Source of the DNA: Gluconobacter oxydans
Lineage (GTDB): Bacteria > Pseudomonadota > Alphaproteobacteria > Acetobacterales > Acetobacteraceae
Length of the DNA: 64,000 nucleotides
Assembly: GCF_006539685.1 (NCBI RefSeq)
Contig: NZ_BJNM01000006.1
Coordinates: 1-64,000, forward strand
Direction: 5' to 3'
Both the position numbers and the translations under genes were made by a program. Within the stretch, counting starts at the first letter, position 1; each line of letters opens with the position of its first letter. Under the pieces are notes generated by a model. That model searched no databases, had not been told where the DNA came from, and saw only the letters and a program-made list of their open reading frames with translations. Below are positions 39,916-47,467 of the stretch, in pieces.

Positions 39916-40440
39916 TCAGGGCTCATCTGCCAGACTGCCCGCCGCCGGCTTTCCCGCAGCAGCCTTCTGGCTCTTCTGCAGCGAATCCGTCACGGAGAAA
40001 ATGAACTTGCTCAGAAGCTGTTCCAGACTGATGGAGCCCTGCGTCTCGGTCATGACACCACCCGGCTTCACCACCGAATCCGCTCCACCCGGCGACAGCG
40101 CGATGTACTTCCCGCCCAGCAGACTGTCAGACGTCACGATCGCAGCAGAATCCGTCGGCAGCTTCACATCGGGCGCGAGCGTAAACGTCACCTGGGCCTG
40201 AAAGCTCTTGGGATCGACCACAGCGCCGGTCACATGCCCCACGGTAATGCCCGCAAGCCGCACATCGGAACCGACCGTCAGGCCGTCGATCTGGCTGAAG
40301 GACGCATGGACAGGGTAGCCCCCGTCATCGCTCTGATGGTGCCCGACCATTGCCGCGACCAGAAGACCCGCAAGGCAGGCAAGGACAGCGAACCCGGCCA
40401 GAAGCTCCAGCCGGTCATGACGGACCGTGACAGCGCTCAT
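39916..40440 (-). CDS. mlaD: Outer-membrane lipid asymmetry (MCE) protein MlaD
   Basis: 174 residues. One N-terminal membrane anchor (LLAGFAVLACLAGLLVAAMV) precedes the MCE domain: FSQIDGLTVGSDVRLAGI, VGHVTGAVVD and SDSLLGGKYIALSPGG. MlaD binds phospholipids as part of the MlaFEDB complex in the inner membrane. Partners are not in this window. The divergent RNR-like gene starts 199 bases away. Confidence 0.9.
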   Translation of the reverse strand: MSAVTVRHDRLELLAGFAVLACLAGLLVAAMVGHHQSDDGGYPVHASFSQIDGLTVGSDVRLAGITVGHVTGAVVDPKSFQAQVTFTLAPDVKLPTDSAAIVTSDSLLGGKYIALSPGGADSVVKPGGVMTETQGSISLEQLLSKFIFSVTDSLQKSQKAAAGKPAAGSLADEP

Positions 40441-40638
40441 GACGATACCCTCGTGAAAATCATCCTTCCAGCACTACCCGACTCCGCTTCGCGCGTCCAA
40501 TCCTCCCGCAGAAATCGTCCCTCGGCAGGCCCTGGGAAAATGTTATCCCCCATATCCCCATGTTCCCGCCCATTAGCAGCCTTCCGGAGACCCTTTTCCG
40601 GCTTACGGGCCCACGGGCGCAGGGCGTAGATTCGCAGC

Positions 40639-42162
40639 ATGACAGCTCGCCTTCACTGGACCGGCGTTCGCATGAGGACGCTTCAGGTCATGACCGACCC
40701 CGACGACAGCGCCCTGCGCTCCGTCACCCTTCCTGCCGCCTGGGATGACGAGGCCGCGCAGGCCCTCGCCCAGATCACCCTGAACGGCGGGCCGGTCAGA
40801 CTTGCCGCGGAGGCAGCCCGCTGGGTGGACACGATCGATGCGTGCCCGCCCCTCCCCGGCACCCCGGCCAACACGCCGTCGCCGGGCCGGAGCCTGTCCT
40901 ATCTTCTGCTGATGCAGCAGATGGCGCCCAATACCGCGCTGTGGCAGTGCCAGCCCGACCAGACGCCCGGCTTCACCATCCGCCTGTCCAGCTTCGTGCA
41001 GGAGACCGGATTCGCCGCCGAGCATTTCGTCGCCTGCCTCCGTCTGGCCTGCGACGCCCTGCGACGCCTTCACGCCGTGACCCGGATCGAACGCACAGGT
41101 GAGCTGCCCCTGTTCGATCTGCCCGCCCAGCCTGAAGACGAAGCCGCAGGCCTCATTCTCCTGAGCGATCTCGATGCCTGCCTGGCAGCTCTTGGTCTGG
41201 ACTATGACAGTGACGACGCCCGCAACGCAGCCTGTGCCATGGCCGCGCTCGCCACCACCGTAGCCCGCGCCGGAACGAAACTGTCCCCGCCTTCCATTCC
41301 GGAATCGCCGCTGCCGGGACTGCGAACCATCGCATCCTCGGTCTGCGCTACCGAAGAGGGACGGCATTTCTGCCCGATTGAAACCGGATTTTCTTCCCCG
41401 GCCCCGACCGAAGGCCTGCTGGGCGTCGAAACCTGCGGCCTCGCCCCGGCCTTCTCGCCTCTGCGCGAAGATGGACATCTGCGTGCGTCCACGTTGGCCC
41501 GGCTGGCCTGCCGTGGCCTGACGCCCGAATCCGCACTGGCGCTTGCACTGGCTGGCGAGACCCCGCTGCCGCCCGTTCGTCCGCAGGCTCAGGCTGCCAT
41601 GCACGCCGCCGTGAAGAACGTCGTGGACTTCCTGCCGGCGGTGCCGGAACCCGATCTGGCCGACCTTCAGGCCAAGCTGGCCCGTGGCGTGCGCCGCCCG
41701 CTCCCCATGCGCCAGACCGGGTTCACCCAGCGCGCAGCCGTGGGCGGTCACAGTCTTTTCATGCGCACCAGCGAGTTCGAGGACGGCACGCTCGGCGAGA
41801 TCAGCCTCACCCCGCCCCGCGAGAGCCCAATGGCCCGCGGCCTGATGGACTGCCTCGGCCACGCCGTCAGCATCGGCTTGCAATATGGCGCTCCGCTGGA
41901 GGCCTTTGTGGAGCGATTCGCCTATACGCGCTTCGGCCCCGCAGGCACTGTTGAGGGTGATCCGTCCACGGCTTACGCGACCTCCATGCTCGATTACGCC
42001 TTCCGCACGCTGTCGGAAGCCTATCTGGGCGAGCACATGCCGGACGCCCCCCGCGTCGAACCCAGTTCGGAAGATCCAGCCCCCATGCTGCCCTTCGGAC
42101 GCGGCTCCGGCGAAAGCCCGGAATGGAAGGACCGCGGGCGCCGCCTGAAACTGGTCAGCTAG
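40639..42162 (+). CDS. Ribonucleotide-reductase-like TSCPD domain protein (degenerate NrdJ relative)
   Basis: 507 residues. The C-terminal 130 residues match the TSCPD region of B12-dependent reductases: HSLFMRTSEFEDGTLGEISL, SIGLQYGAPLEAFVERFAYT and TSMLDYAFRTLSEAYLGE. Earlier segments also echo NrdJ (LDYDSDDARNAACAM, ETCGLAPAFSPL). The cysteines and Asn/Glu of the radical site and the B12-binding part are not visible, and the protein is about half NrdJ size. It may be a regulator or a decayed paralogue. Starts at 40672 or 40690 are possible. Confidence 0.75.
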   Translation: MTARLHWTGVRMRTLQVMTDPDDSALRSVTLPAAWDDEAAQALAQITLNGGPVRLAAEAARWVDTIDACPPLPGTPANTPSPGRSLSYLLLMQQMAPNTALWQCQPDQTPGFTIRLSSFVQETGFAAEHFVACLRLACDALRRLHAVTRIERTGELPLFDLPAQPEDEAAGLILLSDLDACLAALGLDYDSDDARNAACAMAALATTVARAGTKLSPPSIPESPLPGLRTIASSVCATEEGRHFCPIETGFSSPAPTEGLLGVETCGLAPAFSPLREDGHLRASTLARLACRGLTPESALALALAGETPLPPVRPQAQAAMHAAVKNVVDFLPAVPEPDLADLQAKLARGVRRPLPMRQTGFTQRAAVGGHSLFMRTSEFEDGTLGEISLTPPRESPMARGLMDCLGHAVSIGLQYGAPLEAFVERFAYTRFGPAGTVEGDPSTAYATSMLDYAFRTLSEAYLGEHMPDAPRVEPSSEDPAPMLPFGRGSGESPEWKDRGRRLKLVS

Positions 42163-42202
42163 GGCGAAAACGGGTTTCGATGGCTCCGGCGAGCAGAATA
42201 CA

Positions 42203-42231
42203 TTGACAGTCAACGGACTCGCCGGTAGCTA
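42203..42231 (+). promoter_or_regulatory. Candidate promoter of the ATP synthase F0 operon
   Basis: TTGACA at 42203-42208, a 17-base gap, then TAGCTA at 42226-42231 about 75 bases before the start of atpI. The -35 is perfect; the -10 is weak. Confidence 0.4.
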
Positions 42232-42305
42232 GCGCCTGCGCTGAGAAGGAATCCGGTTAAACGACCGGGTAAGAAGGATGCGTACAGGGTAAGGGATCAG
42301 ACCTC

Positions 42306-42674
42306 ATGGGACACGCCCCTGCCGGTGACGACGGAAACTTCGACGAACGCCTGAGGCGTGCCCGTCAGAAGCTCGATCCCCGCTCAGGGGAATTCGCCGT
42401 AACCGACGAGGGCAATGGTGACAGTTCCATGTCATCCCTTGGACTGGCGATCCGCGTGGGAACGGACCTTGTGGCCGGGCTCGCGGTCGGTGTAGCCATA
42501 GGCTACGCGCTGGGTCACTGGTTCGGGTACAGGGCTCTGTTCCTGTCCGTTTTCGCCCTGGCAGGATGTGGTGCCGGCATGTTGAATGTCTGGCGGGTTT
42601 TGAAGGATTCGGACATGGTGTCCGGACCGAAAGATGACGGGAGAAGCCAGCGTGGCAGCCGGATCGACGATTGA
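42306..42674 (+). CDS. atpI: ATP synthase protein I (AtpI/AtpZ)
   Basis: 122 residues. A polar, charged N-terminus is followed by two membrane helices (IRVGTDLVAGLAVGVAIGYA and LFLSVFALAGCGAGMLNVW), the AtpI pattern. It assists c-ring assembly. The 3' end overlaps atpB by 41 bases in another frame. First gene of the F0 operon. Confidence 0.9.
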   Translation: MGHAPAGDDGNFDERLRRARQKLDPRSGEFAVTDEGNGDSSMSSLGLAIRVGTDLVAGLAVGVAIGYALGHWFGYRALFLSVFALAGCGAGMLNVWRVLKDSDMVSGPKDDGRSQRGSRIDD

Positions 42675-43401
42675 CGCGCTCGGACAGTTCGAGCTCCATC
42701 CGGTTCTTGGACATCTGGGAGAAGCCCTGCGGTTCTCGCAGTCGCCACTGTTCATGCTGATCGCCGCTGCCGTCGTTCTGGTCTTCCTGTATGTCGGAAT
42801 GCGCCCCGCCGCCGTCGTGCCGGGCCGCCTTCAGGCCGCCGCCGAGATCAGCTACGATTTCGTCCACGACCTCGCCGTCAGCACGATCGGTGAAAACGGC
42901 GCAACGTTCTTCCCGTTCGTCTTCGCGATCTTCTTCTTCATCCTGGCCGGCAACTATCTCGGCCTTCTGCCCTTCTCCTTCACGTACACCAGCCATATCG
43001 CCGTGACTTTCGGCCTGGCCATCATGGTGTTCATCATCTCGATCCTTGCCTCCATCCGTTTTCAGGGTGTCGGCTTCCTCAAGCACTTCCTGCCCGCTGG
43101 AACGCCTGTCTGGCTTGCTCCGCTGCTAGTGCCGATCGAGATCATCTCTTTCCTTTCGCGTCCGGTCAGCCTGTCGATCCGACTTTTCGCCAACATGGTG
43201 GCGGGTCACGTGCTTCTGGAAGTGTTTGCCGGCTTCACGATCATGCTCGCCGGTCTGGGCGCATTCGGCCATGTCCTGGCCATCGCCCCGATCGCGATCA
43301 ACATCGCGCTGACGGCCCTCGAACTGCTGGTGGGTGTGCTGCAGGCCTATGTGTTCGCCATCCTCACCTGTATCTATCTGCGTGAGGCCGTCGCTCACTG
43401 A
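42634..43401 (+). CDS. atpB: ATP synthase F0 subunit a
   Basis: 255 residues with about six helices. The essential proton-channel arginine is in [14 protein letters not shown], and [17 protein letters not shown] is the conserved C-terminal helix. Its N-terminus overlaps the atpI reading frame. Subunit a forms the half-channels against the c-ring. Confidence 0.95.
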   Translation: MTGEASVAAGSTIDALGQFELHPVLGHLGEALRFSQSPLFMLIAAAVVLVFLYVGMRPAAVVPGRLQAAAEISYDFVHDLAVSTIGENGATFFPFVFAIFFFILAGNYLGLLPFSFTYTSHIAVTFGLAIMVFIISILASIRFQGVGFLKHFLPAGTPVWLAPLLVPIEIISFLSRPVSLSIRLFANMVAGHVLLEVFAGFTIMLAGLGAFGHVLAIAPIAINIALTALELLVGVLQAYVFAILTCIYLREAVAH

Positions 43402-43453
43402 GCCACACCAGCTTCGCACTAACCCTTTAATCGACCCAACAAGGAACCTGACA

Positions 43454-43711
43454 ATGGACGTTCAAGCCGCTCACGAATTCGGCATCAGCATCGCCCAGGC
43501 CGCCCGTGACCTCGGTGCCGGTATTGCCGTTTTCGCCCTCGCCGGTGTCGGCATGGGTCTCGGCAACATCTTCTCGACGCTGATCAGCTCGGTTGCACGC
43601 AACCCGGCCTCGCGTCCGCATGTCTTCGGCATCGGCATGCTGGGCTTCGCGCTGACGGAAGCCGTCGCGCTGTTCGCCCTGCTGATCGCCTTCCTGATCC
43701 TGTTCGCCTGA
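43454..43711 (+). CDS. atpE: ATP synthase F0 subunit c
   Basis: 85 residues from the ATG at 43454, preceded by AAGGA. Two helices with a polar loop [14 protein letters not shown]; the ion-binding Glu lies in [19 protein letters not shown]. The glycine-rich first helix ([17 protein letters not shown]) is typical of the proton type. Expressed at high level as the c-ring. Confidence 0.96.
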   Translation: MDVQAAHEFGISIAQAARDLGAGIAVFALAGVGMGLGNIFSTLISSVARNPASRPHVFGIGMLGFALTEAVALFALLIAFLILFA

Positions 43712-43719
43712 GGTCGAAC

Positions 43720-44280
43720 ATGTACCGTACGCCACGCCTCTTCCTGTTCGCCGCTCCGCTTGCGGCCGTGCCGGGCCGTGCCGTGGCTGCGGGCATGCCA
43801 CAGCTGAACTTCCACGATCCGCTGCTGATCGGACAGGTCGTCTGGGGAGCCGTCATCTTTGGCGGCTTCTATCTCGCCCTGAGCCGCTTCGCACTGCCGC
43901 GTGTCGAACGGGTGCTGACCAACCGTCGGACCCGGATCCAGAACGATCTGGATGTTGCCCGCAAGGCCAAGGCTGAAGCTGACCGCGCCAGCGCGGAACT
44001 CCTCAGCGCCCGTCATGAAGCAGCCGAGCAGGCCCGCGCCCATGTGGAGCGGATCCAGAGCGAAGCCCGCGCCAACGCGGAAGCTCACGCTGCGGAAACG
44101 GCCAAGCGCCTCGAAGCCGAGATCGCCAGCGCCGAGACCCGAATCACCCAGTCCCGTGAACAGGCCCTGTCCAGCCTGTCCGAGATCGCCACCAGCACCA
44201 CCCAGGATCTGGTTTCGCGTCTGATCGGCACGCAGGACGAACAGACTGTCGCCAGCGCCGTCAAACGCGTCAGCGCCTAA
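43720..44280 (+). CDS. atpF': ATP synthase F0 subunit b'
   Basis: 186 residues. A short hydrophobic lead and one membrane helix (GQVVWGAVIFGGFYLALSRF) precede a long Ala/Glu/Arg-rich coiled coil with AEAHAAETAKRLEAEIASAE. Two b-type genes in a row (b' then b) are normal for alphaproteobacteria. Forms the peripheral stalk with subunit b. Confidence 0.9.
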   Translation: MYRTPRLFLFAAPLAAVPGRAVAAGMPQLNFHDPLLIGQVVWGAVIFGGFYLALSRFALPRVERVLTNRRTRIQNDLDVARKAKAEADRASAELLSARHEAAEQARAHVERIQSEARANAEAHAAETAKRLEAEIASAETRITQSREQALSSLSEIATSTTQDLVSRLIGTQDEQTVASAVKRVSA

Positions 44281-44290
44281 GGAGACGAAG

Positions 44291-44791
44291 ATGTTCCACG
44301 ATCCCCGGTTCTGGACCGCCCTCGCCTTCGTCCTGTTCTTCGTCATTTTCGGGCGCAAGCTCTGGGTCGCCATCACCGGCCATCTGGATGCGCGCGCCGA
44401 CAGCGTCCGCCACGACCTCGACGAGGCAGCCCGCCTGCGTCGCGAAGCCGAGCAGATGCTGGAAGATGCCAACCGCGAGCGTGAGAAGACCCTGGCCGAA
44501 ACACAGGCCATGCTTGCACGCTCCGAAGCCGAGGCCGCCGGTCTGGCAGAACGCGCCCGCAAGGATGCCGAAGCCGCCGCAGCCCGTTACGAAAAGATGG
44601 CGCAGGATCGCATTCACGCAGCCGAACGTTCGGCCATCCGTGAGATCCAGGATCGCGCTGCCCAGATCGCCGTTGCCGCAGCCCGCGACGTCGTGTCGAC
44701 CCGTCTGACGGAGAGCCCCGACATCGCTGCAACCCTGATCGACAAGGGCATCGACAGCCTGCCGGAAGCCCTTCGGCGCTCCGCTGCCTGA
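44291..44791 (+). CDS. atpF: ATP synthase F0 subunit b
   Basis: 166 residues. One N-terminal helix (FWTALAFVLFFVIFGRKLW) and a coiled-coil stalk (ARLRREAEQMLEDANRERE). It ends the F0 operon; the F1 genes are not in the window. Five bases separate it from a glycosyltransferase, so read-through is likely. Confidence 0.93.
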   Translation: MFHDPRFWTALAFVLFFVIFGRKLWVAITGHLDARADSVRHDLDEAARLRREAEQMLEDANREREKTLAETQAMLARSEAEAAGLAERARKDAEAAAARYEKMAQDRIHAAERSAIREIQDRAAQIAVAAARDVVSTRLTESPDIAATLIDKGIDSLPEALRRSAA

Positions 44792-44795
44792 TCCG

Positions 44796-45563
44796 ATGCC
44801 CACCTCCACGGTGCAAGGTTCCTCCCATGACGACGGACAGCCCACAAGGCTCTCCGTCGTCATGGCCGTTCTGAACGAGGCGGAAAACATTCTGCCGGTC
44901 TGTCAGGAACTGGCGGACACCTTCGGCGCCGATCCTTCCGTAGAAATCCTTGCGATCGACGACGGCAGCACCGACGCGACCGTCAAAAAGCTTCTGGAAG
45001 CCCGGCAGACGCTCCTGCCCCGCCTGCGCATCATCAGTCATCCAAAGCGTCTCGGAAAATCCGCCGCACTCCGCACCGGCATTACAGCCGCGAAGGGCCA
45101 GTGGATCGCCACCATTGATGGCGATGGTCAGGATGATCCGTCCGCTATCCTGAAAATGCTGGACCAGGCGACATCGGCTCCCGGCACAGCTCCTCTCGTT
45201 GTCGGCGTCCGGCGCAAGCGCAATGACCGCCTGTCCCGCCGGATCGCCACACGCCTTGCCAACGGCCTGCGTCGCCGCCTTCTGAACGACGGCTGCCCCG
45301 ATACCGGCGCACCGCTCAAGCTGTTCTCCCGCGATCTCTTCCTGAAGATCCCGCAATTTGAAGGCGTCCACCGCTTTCTGCCTGCCCTTCTGGGGCATTA
45401 CGGCGCACCGCTGATCTGCATCGAAGTCCAGCACCGGGCCCGACTGCACGGCAGCTCGAAATATACGAATTTCAACCGGGCCCTCGTGGGAATCCGTGAC
45501 CTTCTGGGCGTCATGTGGCTTCAGAACCGCACGCACCTGCCCGATCATCTGACCGAACACTGA
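44796..45563 (+). CDS. GT2 glycosyltransferase (dolichol/undecaprenyl-phosphate sugar synthase type)
   Basis: 255 residues. LSVVMAVLNEAENILPVCQE, ILAIDDGSTDAT and ATIDGDGQDDPSAI give the GT-A fold with a DGDGQDD site, as in DPM1/ArnC-like enzymes. No C-terminal membrane helices are present. Such enzymes charge polyprenyl phosphate with a sugar, which fits the membrane sugar transferase encoded next. Confidence 0.85.
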   Translation: MPTSTVQGSSHDDGQPTRLSVVMAVLNEAENILPVCQELADTFGADPSVEILAIDDGSTDATVKKLLEARQTLLPRLRIISHPKRLGKSAALRTGITAAKGQWIATIDGDGQDDPSAILKMLDQATSAPGTAPLVVGVRRKRNDRLSRRIATRLANGLRRRLLNDGCPDTGAPLKLFSRDLFLKIPQFEGVHRFLPALLGHYGAPLICIEVQHRARLHGSSKYTNFNRALVGIRDLLGVMWLQNRTHLPDHLTEH

Positions 45564-45636
45564 AGCCGTCACCGGATCCGGACCTTCCGGGATCCTGCCG
45601 CATGCCCGGCCTGACAGAACGGCGCGGAGAGTCCCC

Positions 45637-47289
45637 ATGACCCTGAACCTCCGGCATTATGCTCTTCTCGGGCTGCTGGCCTTTCTGCTCGCGCTCCCCG
45701 GCCGTATGACGCTCCCGCCGCTTGATCGGGACGAGCCCCGCTACATGGAAGCATCCGAACAGATGCTTCTTTCCCACAACTTCATCGACGTCCGCTTCCA
45801 GGACAAACCACGCTATCTCCAGCCCGCCGGCATCTACTGGCTGGAAGCAGCCTCGACTGCCGCCACCGAAAAGATCTTTGGCCCGTCCGTCCTGCGCAAG
45901 ACCTGGCCCTACCGGATTCCGAGCCTCCTCGCCGCAACCATCATCGTCCCGCTGACAGCGTGGATCGGCGCAACGCTTTTCGGTGGCGCAACGGGCCTGA
46001 TGGCGGCAGGGCTGCTGATGGTCTCAACCCTGTTCGTCGCCGAAAGCCACATGGCGACCATCGACACGGTCCTGCTGCTGGACATCCTGTGCATCGAAGC
46101 CGCCCTTCTCTGTGCTCTCACCGATCGGCAGAAGAACCGCCCCACTCATCTGCGGGTCGCAGTCGCCTACTGGCTCGCCCTCGGCGTCGGGCTCATGCTC
46201 AAAGGGCCGGTCGTCCTCATTCCAGGCTTCGGCACACCCCTGGCCCTGTGGTTTCTGGAAAAAGACCGCTCATGGTGGTCCCGCCTGCGCCCGCGCTGGG
46301 GCTGGCTGCTCATGATTGCCGTGGTCGTTCCCTGGTGCGTCGCCATCGAGGTCATCAGCGGCGGAGATTTCTTCGCTCGCGCGGTCGGGCGCAACTTCCT
46401 GGGTAAAGTGGCCCATGGTCAGGAAGCCCACGGCCTTCCTCCCGGCTTCCATCTGCTGGTTTTCGGACTGGCCTTCTGGCCTGGCTCGCTGTTTGCCGCC
46501 ATGGCAATTCCGGCAGTCTGGAAAAACCGCAAACTCCCGCAGGTCCGCTTCCTCCTCAGCTGGATCGTCCCGCACTGGCTGGTGTTCGAACTGATCGCCA
46601 CCAAACTCCCGCATTACGTCCTGCCAACCTATCCGGCGATTGCCATCCTTACTGCCACAAGCCTCATGGCATGGCGCCCTCCCACACTTTCACGATGGGC
46701 AAAGGCTCTTCTCGGGGTCTATGGCGTTCTGTGGGCGGTCATCGGCATCGCCTTCTGCCTCGCCGGCAGCATCGCTCTGTACAAACTTGAGCACACATTC
46801 TCACTCTCCGCCCTGATCGCGCTGGGAGGATCCCTGCCCCTGATGCTCGGCGCCATCATGATGCTCCTGAAGCAGCAGCGGCGACAGGCAGCCTTCTGCG
46901 CCATGGGCGCAGCCGTCATTGCTCATGCCGGCCTGTTCCTGAGCGTGATTCCCAATCTCCAGACCATCCGTCTCAGCCCCCGGATTGCGGATCTCTTCGA
47001 AGACGTCCGCCCCTGCAATGACAGTGTTTTGATATCGTCATCCTATTCCGAGCCGAGCCTAGTCTTTCTCGTCGGTCCCAATACGCAGCTCATCGGCCCC
47101 GCAGCCGCAGCCGCATATCTACACGACCATCCCCAGTGCAGCCTGGCGCTGATCGATCGCCGGGACGAAGCCGTTTTTACACATGAACTTCTTGGTTACG
47201 GTCTGGATGTGGTGGAATACGGTCGTCTTGAAGGCCTCAATTATTCAAATGGCCATCATCTTGATCTTGGGCTCTTTGCCCCACGATAA
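45637..47289 (+). CDS. ArnT/PMT-like GT39/83 membrane glycosyltransferase
   Basis: 550 residues with about twelve membrane segments. The first periplasmic loop LPPLDRDEPRYMEASEQML carries the conserved DE motif of polyprenyl-phosphate-dependent transferases; RFQDKPRYLQPAGIYWL follows, as in ArnT. Together with the GT2 gene it forms a synthase/transferase pair that probably adds a sugar to lipid A or another envelope target outside the membrane. Only 73 bases separate them. Confidence 0.85.
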   Translation: MTLNLRHYALLGLLAFLLALPGRMTLPPLDRDEPRYMEASEQMLLSHNFIDVRFQDKPRYLQPAGIYWLEAASTAATEKIFGPSVLRKTWPYRIPSLLAATIIVPLTAWIGATLFGGATGLMAAGLLMVSTLFVAESHMATIDTVLLLDILCIEAALLCALTDRQKNRPTHLRVAVAYWLALGVGLMLKGPVVLIPGFGTPLALWFLEKDRSWWSRLRPRWGWLLMIAVVVPWCVAIEVISGGDFFARAVGRNFLGKVAHGQEAHGLPPGFHLLVFGLAFWPGSLFAAMAIPAVWKNRKLPQVRFLLSWIVPHWLVFELIATKLPHYVLPTYPAIAILTATSLMAWRPPTLSRWAKALLGVYGVLWAVIGIAFCLAGSIALYKLEHTFSLSALIALGGSLPLMLGAIMMLLKQQRRQAAFCAMGAAVIAHAGLFLSVIPNLQTIRLSPRIADLFEDVRPCNDSVLISSSYSEPSLVFLVGPNTQLIGPAAAAAYLHDHPQCSLALIDRRDEAVFTHELLGYGLDVVEYGRLEGLNYSNGHHLDLGLFAPR

Positions 47290-47467
47290 GCCCGGAGAGC
47301 CTTCTGCGTTTCATGGAGGCCACAAAACCGAAATTCTCCCTGCTTCTTTCCCGATATTTTATGACTCGAAATCGTCAGCAGAAAATATTTGAATAAATCA
47401 ATTTTTGTCCTATGCTTTGAACATTATATCCGAACTAAAGCATTGATAATTCACTGGGAGAGAATTG

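Noticed and set aside
40437-40640. A 67-codon frame upstream of mlaD, where NDUFA12 is often found
   Set aside because: It lacks the NDUFA12 pattern and looks like promoter DNA between divergent genes.
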